Assembly (NCBI RefSeq): GCF_000312485.1
Contig: NZ_HE997647.1
Location: 240,029 to 304,028, forward strand
Reading direction: 5' to 3'
DNA from: Yersinia massiliensis CCUG 53443
GTDB lineage: Bacteria > Pseudomonadota > Gammaproteobacteria > Enterobacterales > Enterobacteriaceae
Length of the DNA stretch: 64,000 nucleotides
Every line of letters begins with the position of its first letter. The stretch's first letter is position 1. This document shows, piece after piece, positions 58,074 through 64,000 of the stretch. Under the pieces are notes generated by a model. The model did not search any database. It was not told the DNA's origin and saw nothing but the letters and a program-made list of their open reading frames with translations. Both the position numbers and the translations under genes were made by a program.

Positions 58074-59614
58074 AAATGGCCTCCATGGATATCGGCACTG
58101 CTATTGGATTTTACGGGTTGGATTTGGCGGATCTGAGCCCCTTGTTCATTGAGCGTAAAGGTGAAGTTTACCTGACTGCCGACCACAATTTCTGGGGCTA
58201 AATTCCCTTTCGGTAATTGGAAGTCCATGGTCATGGCACCCCATTTCAGGGCTGCGATTGGGCCGTGCGATAGCGTAATGTTTTGCCCATTTATCGCTTT
58301 GACTTCCCCCTGTACCGAGTAGATATCTGCCGGACTCTCTGTGCCTTGTTCGGTTGGCGGTGTGGTGGCTTCAGACGTGGCTTCCATCTGCGGCAGCGCA
58401 CTTTGCAGACTCGCTTCCGAATCGATCAAGAACTGGCCCGAAGTTACCACGCGCTGGCCAACATTGAGCCCTGATTTGATCTCTACCCATCCATCTTGCG
58501 TTGATCCCGCACTGACCTCGACCGGCTTAAAGTGGCCGTCTCCTTCGGCGAGCAGGACAGTATTGCGGTTGCCCGTCATCAATAATGCTTCCTGCGGGAT
58601 CGCCAGCACCGGTTCAAGATTATCGTTAGATGCTGATTGCACACTCAGGTACATACCCTGTTTTAGCTTATGTTGTGGGTTTTCCAGCACGATACGTGCT
58701 TTTAAGGTACGGGTCGCGGGATCGATATTGGGCAGTAATTCACTGACTTTGCCGTGGAACGTTTCACCTGACCAACTGGCGGTGGTGGCGGTAATGGTAC
58801 TCCCCAGCGTGAGCAAACTGGCTTGTGATTGCGGATAATCGACGACGATCCACACCGGATCGAGGCTGGCTAACTCGAATAGCGATTGGGTGGCCGTCAC
58901 TTGCGAACCGGCGCGAATATCGAGCTTATTCACATAGCCATCAGACGGGGAGCGTAGTGTCACCCGCGTTTGCGGTTGGCTACTTTTCTCGACGCTGCGG
59001 ATAACGGCTTCTGGCATGAATTGTAACTGTAACCGCTGGCGAGCGGCGGCCGTTAACGAGGTGTCACCTAATGCGCGAACCGCCAGATACTCCTGCTGCG
59101 CCGCACTCCATTCAGGCACCCAGAGCTGAGCTAATGGCTGATTTTTTGTGACCGGTTGTTGGCTAGCATTGACGTATAACTTTTCAATAATGCCATTTGC
59201 CCGTGCCGCGATGATTTGTACGTTACGTTCATCGGTTGTCACCGTGCCGTAACCATTTAGGCGATAGTTGAGTGGGCGCATCTCAGCCAGTGCGGTGCGT
59301 ACACCCAGATTTTGCTGTTGGCGTGCGCTGATGGTGACCCCGCCATCGTCTGCTGTTTCACCGGCATAACGCGGAACAAGCTCCATATCCATAAAGGGTG
59401 ATTTTCCCGGTTTATCGAAACGTTGGCCGGGTGACATGGGGTCATACCAATACAGCACTTTTGGGCTGTTTTCAGGGGATATGTTCGCAGAGGAGACATT
59501 CGCAGGTGATTCGGTTGTCGGGGCCGCTTGTGACGCGGGTTGGCCCAGCCAATAACCGGCGAGTCCACTGATCACTGCCACGGCGACCCAGGTTAAGCCT
59601 AAATGTTTTTTCAT
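58070..59614 (-). CDS. cusB: CusB-type membrane-fusion protein with a C-terminal CusF domain
   Basis: CusB links CusA to the outer-membrane channel in the periplasm. The 514-residue protein is longer than E. coli CusB (407). It has an N-terminal signal or anchor, the heavy-metal-binding segment VLYWYDPM...[13 protein letters not shown] at about 53-83, barrel-sandwich and helical-hairpin domains, and an extra C-terminal CusF domain (about 430-510). In that domain the Cu-binding His, Trp, Met and Met keep the CusF spacing (H-x7-W-x2-M-x-M). The ATG at 59614 overlaps the cusC stop (ATGA). The open frame runs further upstream but into cusC. Confidence 0.92.
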   Translation of the reverse strand: MKKHLGLTWVAVAVISGLAGYWLGQPASQAAPTTESPANVSSANISPENSPKVLYWYDPMSPGQRFDKPGKSPFMDMELVPRYAGETADDGGVTISARQQQNLGVRTALAEMRPLNYRLNGYGTVTTDERNVQIIAARANGIIEKLYVNASQQPVTKNQPLAQLWVPEWSAAQQEYLAVRALGDTSLTAAARQRLQLQFMPEAVIRSVEKSSQPQTRVTLRSPSDGYVNKLDIRAGSQVTATQSLFELASLDPVWIVVDYPQSQASLLTLGSTITATTASWSGETFHGKVSELLPNIDPATRTLKARIVLENPQHKLKQGMYLSVQSASNDNLEPVLAIPQEALLMTGNRNTVLLAEGDGHFKPVEVSAGSTQDGWVEIKSGLNVGQRVVTSGQFLIDSEASLQSALPQMEATSEATTPPTEQGTESPADIYSVQGEVKAINGQNITLSHGPIAALKWGAMTMDFQLPKGNLAPEIVVGSQVNFTFTLNEQGAQIRQIQPVKSNSSADIHGGHL

Positions 59615-60909
59615 TGCATGCGCTCCTGCGGGGTCAGATAACGGATGGCCGCCCAAGTACGGGCCAACTCTCTGGCGGCATTACTGGCATTGAGTTGGCT
59701 ATCGAGTAGGGCGCGTCGTGCTTCCAACACACTACTTAAATCGCTTTTATTGGCCTGATATTGCGCCATCATTAAGTTAACGCGCTGTTTTTGCAGCGGT
59801 AATACTTCATTAGTTTGTCGTTGCCAGAGCTGTTGGGCGGCTTGATACTGCGCGAGTAAGGTGTCAAGTTGCGCCTGATGGTCGCGGGTCAATAAGGTCA
59901 ATTGATCATTGGCCTCCATCGATCGCGAAACATCAGCGGCGTAATCTTTGTCTTGGCGTTGTGAGCGAAAGAGTGGCAGGTCAACGGTCACCATCACTCC
60001 GGCCATATCCTCATATTCGTCTGCCCGTTTGGCGTAATACACTTCAATGCCAACATCGGGCGTAGCGGCAATCGCGGATTGCGCAGAGCGCGCTTTGGCG
60101 ACATCGGCTTCACGGCTGGCGAGCACAATCTCTGGATGTTGATTGATGGCTTCACGCAGCACGGTTCTCTCGGCAGGCAAGCGGGTAAAAGAGGGCATTG
60201 GGCCGCTGATGTGATTGACCTCAATGCCCGTCAACTGGGTCAGTTGCGTTTGTGCCAAGGCGACATCCCGTTGTGCGGTGGTCAATCGGTCTTGCATGGC
60301 TGAAAATGTCAGGCGAGCATCAAGGACACTGCTGGGCAACGCACCACCACTGGCGACTCCTGCACGTTGTAGCGCGACTTGTTTTTCGCTTTCCTGTACC
60401 AGCACGTTAGCATCGCTGACTGCCTGCTCGGTTAGGGCTAAATCCAACCACGCTTGAGCGACTTCTTTTTGTAGGCGGGTGCGGATGGTTTCGCTGCCCG
60501 CAGCCGTTTTACGGGCCTCGGCACTGAAGGTATCGGCTTTTCTTTGCCGTTTATCACTGCTGATATAGTCCTGCATAATCCCAACGCGCTGCATGGTCAT
60601 GCCTTCGCGAGTAAAACGACGAGCATTGCTGCCACCAACGGGCAGGTTTTCAATACCGAATTTCAGTTTGGGATCGGGTAATTGCGTGGCAGAGCTGGCC
60701 ATATTCTCCAGCGCATTGACCTGATGTTGATTGGCCGAGAGTTCGGCCGAATAGCGCTCAGCAGAAGAGAGTGCTTGTTCCAGCGTGATATCTGCGGCAT
60801 GGCTCATCGCGGGCAGGCTAAACATGGCAGCCATTAATAGGCGAGCAAACCCGAAACGTGGCGCAGCCGTGGGCCGCCCCTGCTGCGGGTGATTGAATAA
60901 TGCGTTCAT
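59611..60909 (-). CDS. cusC: CusC-like outer membrane efflux channel
   Basis: The 432-residue TolC-family protein has a signal peptide (LMAAMFSLPAMSHA) and the OEP pattern of alternating long helices and strands (LEQALSSAERYSAELSANQH; QRAGVASGGALPSSVLDARL). It supplies the outer-membrane exit duct for the CusA-CusB pump. It is closer to CusC/CzcC-type channels than to the TolC encoded at 18601. It lies 13 bp after the CusF-like gene and overlaps cusB. Confidence 0.88.
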   Translation of the reverse strand: MNALFNHPQQGRPTAAPRFGFARLLMAAMFSLPAMSHAADITLEQALSSAERYSAELSANQHQVNALENMASSATQLPDPKLKFGIENLPVGGSNARRFTREGMTMQRVGIMQDYISSDKRQRKADTFSAEARKTAAGSETIRTRLQKEVAQAWLDLALTEQAVSDANVLVQESEKQVALQRAGVASGGALPSSVLDARLTFSAMQDRLTTAQRDVALAQTQLTQLTGIEVNHISGPMPSFTRLPAERTVLREAINQHPEIVLASREADVAKARSAQSAIAATPDVGIEVYYAKRADEYEDMAGVMVTVDLPLFRSQRQDKDYAADVSRSMEANDQLTLLTRDHQAQLDTLLAQYQAAQQLWQRQTNEVLPLQKQRVNLMMAQYQANKSDLSSVLEARRALLDSQLNASNAARELARTWAAIRYLTPQERMQ

Positions 60910-60922
60910 GATGACTCCCGCC

Positions 60923-61348
60923 TTACGGCTGTTGCGCTGAAATGGCGGTTAGCTGATAACCCTGACTCGTTTGAATAAAACTGAAGGTGACCGATGCACC
61001 AACCGGCAAGGGGGTCGTAATCAGGCCATCTGGCAAATCAAAGGTCATGGTCATCGGCGGCCAATTCAGTGCCGCAATGGCGGTATGAGCGATAGAAACG
61101 CTGGTGGCGTTCCACGCTTTTATCTGCCCACGGGAGTGATAGATCTCGGCGTCAGACGTGGCAGCATCGGCCATCATCGCCCCATGATCATGGGACATTG
61201 GCATCGTGTCGGCCATGGTTGAGGTCGCGGCTGACAGGGGAGTAGAGAAAAGTGAAATAGCCGAGAAAAACGTAATGATGGAAAAAAGTGTCGCAGTAGA
61301 AAAAAGCACGCCCGCAGCAGCGGAGACAGCACGAGATAAAGTACGCAT
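60923..61348 (-). CDS. cusF: CusF-like periplasmic copper/silver chaperone
   Basis: The 141-residue precursor has a hydrophobic signal, a Met/His-rich linker (TMPMSHDHGAMM) and a CusF beta-barrel at about 65-140. The copper ligands are spaced as in E. coli CusF (H36, W44, M47, M49): here H88, W96, M99 and M101 in HTAIAALNWPPMTM. The ATG at 61348 has GGAGC upstream and is preferred over the longer frame to 61414. It should hand Cu+ or Ag+ to CusB. Confidence 0.88.
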   Translation of the reverse strand: MRTLSRAVSAAAGVLFSTATLFSIITFFSAISLFSTPLSAATSTMADTMPMSHDHGAMMADAATSDAEIYHSRGQIKAWNATSVSIAHTAIAALNWPPMTMTFDLPDGLITTPLPVGASVTFSFIQTSQGYQLTAISAQQP

Positions 61349-61426
61349 AAGAATGGCTCCAAAACATAAGAAAACGCAATACACCGCACGAAAGCGGCCT
61401 AAAGATGCGGTCAAATATGTCTGGAT

Positions 61427-61870
61427 CTATTCTCTAAATCGGCAGAAAACGATTTCGGTCGGGGGGCCGACAATGGGTGGGGTTTGCCAGTCAAGGCGAT
61501 GAATTCGTGGGTTTTGTTGCCTATCCGCCAATACCAGCTCTGTATTGGTGGGTAACGCAGCTAGTACCAACATACCGCTATCAGACTGAATGGAATCTGG
61601 AATGCAGTGTTTCTCGCACAGTGCGTTTTGCGCCTGACCATGGGACATGTCCATCATTGCTGGCATGTCATGCATTTGGCTCTGTAAATGCCCTTGGTGT
61701 TGGGTAAAAACAGGGGAGGCGGCAGGGGCGATATCACATTGATGGCTGGCAACGGCCAATTGTGCATTCAGAATCAACCAGCAGGCGATCAATAGCATGC
61801 CGCACAGGCGCTTTTTACTGGCGCGCATCTGATGCATAAGCTGTGATCTTCCCATAAGTGCGGGTCCCAT
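61427..61870 (-). CDS. Met/His/Cys-rich secreted protein heading the cus operon
   Basis: I do not recognise a named family with certainty; the layout resembles the small DUF2946-type proteins found beside copper genes. The product has up to 147 residues (several in-frame Met starts at 1, 6, 12 and 15), a hydrophobic segment (MLLIACWLILNAQLAVAS), then a Met/His-rich stretch (QMHDMPAMMDMSHG) and cysteines in CEKHCIPD. This suggests a periplasmic or membrane-bound copper-binding role. It lies about 78 bp upstream of cusF on the same strand. Confidence 0.7.
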   Translation of the reverse strand: MGPALMGRSQLMHQMRASKKRLCGMLLIACWLILNAQLAVASHQCDIAPAASPVFTQHQGHLQSQMHDMPAMMDMSHGQAQNALCEKHCIPDSIQSDSGMLVLAALPTNTELVLADRQQNPRIHRLDWQTPPIVGPPTEIVFCRFRE

Positions 61871-62302
61871 GAATACTGGCCATTGAGGCGGAATAAGTCG
61901 CGGTATGACATTATGTTGCCAGCGAGTATAGGACTATCTCCCTGTTTTTAGAATGGTTTTGTCAGGTTACATTGAATGGATAGAAAGGTTGCACAAAAGT
62001 TAGTGCGATGAATTTCATCTCTTTATTCCTCATTACGTCTCAGAAATAGTGTCAATCGAGGGAAAAATTTACTTTTCTTTAATCAACATGTGCCAGAACG
62101 TCAAAAGCTATTTGTTTAAAACCTATTTGTTCAAAAACGATTCGCCTAAAAATGATTAAGTGCCGAGTTGGTTTTTGGGCAAATGAAATTGAAGTATTCA
62201 GACGAGATAATTCGGCATCATATTCTTGTGGTGGATAATGATTCTCAATATTATTTGTCTTAATTTCTGAGAAATTTTGAGTCTACTAAAAAAGGACAGC
62301 CC
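61871..62302. other. cus/fes divergent intergenic region
   Basis: This 432-bp region must hold promoters for the cus operon and fes. A Fur-box-like site (62234-62252) lies 51 bp before fes. I could not recognise a CueR or CusR box with confidence. The middle is AT-rich with no gene. Confidence 0.6.
62234..62252 (+). promoter_or_regulatory. Fur box upstream of the fes-like gene
   Basis: GATAATGATTCTCAATATT matches the 19-bp Fur consensus at 15 positions, including the first nine in a row. It lies about 51 bp upstream of the start codon, as expected for an iron-repressed siderophore gene. Confidence 0.83.
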
Positions 62303-63619
62303 GTGAGTTTGGCGAACCCCTATCCAGATAGTCAGCAGTTGTTAAATTCCCCCGAGGCGGGCAGCGAGGCATGGTGGCAACAGATTGCGCAGTGGGGAAC
62401 GCCATTGGCTGAACCGGTGGTTGAGGGCCGCGTTAAACTGACATTTCTTTGGCGTGATCGGTTAGGCAAGGCGCATGACGCTGCTTTTAGCCATGTTTAT
62501 ATTGATGTGAACGGTCTGACTGACCATCACAGCACACACCCGCAAAGGCTCCAGCGGTTGGGCCAGACCGATGTTTGGTATTGGCAGGCCGAAATCGAGT
62601 CTGACTTTCGCGGCAGTTACTGCTTTATTCCCGCCACGAAAGATAAACTGTTGACGTTACCGCAAGGCAGCACCAAAGAGCGGCGTTTAGCGCAGCGCAA
62701 TTGGTGGGTTTCATTTATGAGTCTGGCAGAGAGCGATCCGTTCAATCACACGGCAGCCCATGCCAGCTATTGGGGAAGGCCACTGTCTGGCGTACATTTA
62801 GCCGATGCTTTACCGCAAGCGGCTTGGCAGCCCATCGATGCCGGTCAGCAGCTACCCGCCGATCCACAACGGCTGCAAGTGATCACGTGGGACAGCGCAT
62901 TATTAGGCAACCGTCGCCAAGTGTGGGTCTACGTTACCCCGAGTTCTCACGCTGAAGATGTGGCTGAGCGGCCATTAGTGATTATGCTGGACGGCCAATA
63001 TTGGGCCGAAAAACAACCTATTTTTGGCGTGCTGGATAATGAAACTGTGTTGGGTCATCTGCCAGCTTCCGTGTATGTGTTGATTGATATCATTGACCAA
63101 GCGCACCGTTCTCAAGAGCTACCTTGCAATGAGGCTTTCTGGCAGGCATTACAAACCGAGTTATTACCGCAAGTGGCGAAGCTGCAACCCTTTACGGGTA
63201 AGGCATCGCGTACGGTGGTGGCGGGGCAAAGTTTTGGTGGTTTGGCCTCGTTGTATGCCGGATTAAATTGGCCACAACGTTTTGGTTGCGTACTGAGTCA
63301 ATCAGGGTCTTTTTGGTGGCCTGATACCGATCATGCGAAGAGATCGGCAGTGGATACCGCAGTGCGCCAAGGCTGGTTGACTCAGCAAGTGCTTCAGGGA
63401 TTGGGGGCAGGTCATTCATTGAATATTTTCATGGAAGCAGGCCGTCGCGAAGATGTGATTTATCAGGTAAATGAAGTCATGAGTGAGGCGCTAAGGATAG
63501 CGGGGCATCGATTGCAGTATCGAGTTTATAGTGGCGGGCATGATTCACTGTGTTGGCGGGGTGGGTTGGTGGAGGGGATACGGGGGCTATTAGTCGGCAA
63601 TGGGGTTACAAGCGCGTGA
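62303..63619 (+). CDS. fes: Fes-type ferric-enterobactin (siderophore) esterase
   Basis: Fes hydrolyses ferric enterobactin in the cytoplasm to release iron. The 438-residue protein has the N-terminal Fes domain (VKLTFLWRDR; VYIDVNGLTDHH) and a C-terminal alpha/beta-hydrolase domain with the nucleophile elbow GQSFGG (Ser at about 310) and the catalytic His in SGGHDSLCWRGGL (about 413). It starts with GTG at 62303 after AAGGA. No enterobactin biosynthesis genes are nearby, so it may serve a related or imported catecholate. Its last codons lie in a dispersed repeat. Confidence 0.9.
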   Translation: MSLANPYPDSQQLLNSPEAGSEAWWQQIAQWGTPLAEPVVEGRVKLTFLWRDRLGKAHDAAFSHVYIDVNGLTDHHSTHPQRLQRLGQTDVWYWQAEIESDFRGSYCFIPATKDKLLTLPQGSTKERRLAQRNWWVSFMSLAESDPFNHTAAHASYWGRPLSGVHLADALPQAAWQPIDAGQQLPADPQRLQVITWDSALLGNRRQVWVYVTPSSHAEDVAERPLVIMLDGQYWAEKQPIFGVLDNETVLGHLPASVYVLIDIIDQAHRSQELPCNEAFWQALQTELLPQVAKLQPFTGKASRTVVAGQSFGGLASLYAGLNWPQRFGCVLSQSGSFWWPDTDHAKRSAVDTAVRQGWLTQQVLQGLGAGHSLNIFMEAGRREDVIYQVNEVMSEALRIAGHRLQYRVYSGGHDSLCWRGGLVEGIRGLLVGNGVTSA

Positions 63620-64000
63620 CCCCGCGCGGCTTGCCTGCTTCGCAGGGGGGACGGTTGATATTCGGATCTGGCTTCGGATGGGACTGGATCTGGTTTCGGT
63701 TGATATTCGATGATCGACTCAATTCAGTTTGGTGATTGGTTCGGTTGTTATCACTTCAGTGTTCACCTTGGCTTTGATGCCTCAACCGCCAAAGGGGCCA
63801 TGAGCGTGGCCCCTTTGGAAACCCGCGCTTCGCACGTATCGCTTGCCTGCTTTGCAGGTTCCCTCACTCATCGTTTCGGCTGACGGACCGGGCCGATTCA
63901 CTCCTGTTCAAGCGGCCCTCGCTCGGCATCCATGCCTCGCGTCCTACCTTCTCTCTTCATTCGGCAGCTCAAATGTGCTTTTAAACTTCAACGTCAAAAA
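63597..64000 (+). repeat. dispersed repeat array after fes (continues past window)
   Basis: A partial unit begins at 63597 inside the fes stop region (GGGGTTAC/GTGACCCC stem) and runs through CCTGCTTCGCAGG and GGATCTGGTTTCGGTTGATA. A full unit starts at 63780 (CCTCAACCGCCAAAGG) with a perfect 12-bp stem at 63789-63818. The tail TTCTCTCTTCATTCGGCAGC at the window edge matches that at 32585-32605. Order and orientation match the array after ftsP. The last base is the window end, so the 3' limit is unknown. Confidence 0.85.

Noticed and set aside
58341..58838. 165-codon plus-strand frame within cusB
   Set aside because: Antisense to a conserved gene; no initiation signals or homology.

Overview
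The window is a chromosomal segment of an enterobacterium, most likely a Yersinia. The core genes match Escherichia coli proteins closely and keep much of the E. coli order around rpsU-dnaG, glnE-hldE, tolC-nudF-cpdA-parE and parC-plsC-ftsP. ERIC-type repeats sit between genes. A complete flp/tad cluster and a cus copper-efflux cluster are inserted between exbBD and a fes-like gene. I cannot name the species from sequence alone. I see no tRNA, rRNA, CRISPR array, transposase or prophage.

Layout. Positions 1-6250 hold the start of dnaG and rpsU (minus), tsaD, plsY, folB, uppP, cca and the SH3-domain gene ygiM. Positions 6500-14200 hold ygiF, glnE, hldE, the exporter yjeH and ubiK. Positions 14300-20070 hold an FMN riboswitch with ribB, then ygiD, the ygiB-ygiC pair and tolC. 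Positions 20300-25750 are a plus-strand run of nudF, yqiB, cpdA, yqiA, parE and a LysR regulator. Positions 25980-32090 hold ygiN-mdaB (quinone redox), parC, plsC and ftsP. About 1 kb of dispersed hairpin repeats follows (32100-33000), then ygiQ, dkgA, yqhD, yqhC, yghB, metC and the Fur-box-preceded exbBD.

Positions 42918-54319 (minus strand) are an AT-rich Flp pilus locus in the order regulator, flp, tadV, rcpC, rcpA, a small rcpB-position gene, tadZ, tadA, tadB, tadC, tadD, tadE, tadF, tadG. Flp is the pilin, TadV the prepilin peptidase, TadA/TadB/TadC the inner-membrane motor and platform, TadZ the localiser, RcpA the secretin, RcpC and the rcpB-position gene periplasmic or outer-membrane partners, and TadE/F/G pseudopilins. 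A membrane-anchored winged-helix protein just upstream of flp is the obvious candidate regulator.

Positions 54942-61870 (minus strand) are a silver/copper efflux operon: a Met/His/Cys-rich protein, a CusF-like chaperone, CusC, a CusB carrying an extra C-terminal CusF domain, and CusA. The last gene is a Fes-type ferric-enterobactin esterase with its own Fur box. It ends inside another copy of the hairpin repeat seen after ftsP.

The most unusual signals are the modular repeat family at 32100-33000 and 63597-64000, whose stem-loop shows paired compensatory changes; the Flp pilin, whose Gly-to-Glu spacing at the processing site is one residue short; the reduced RcpB/CpaD-like protein; the perfect 12-bp hairpin just after flp; and the duplicated CusF domains.
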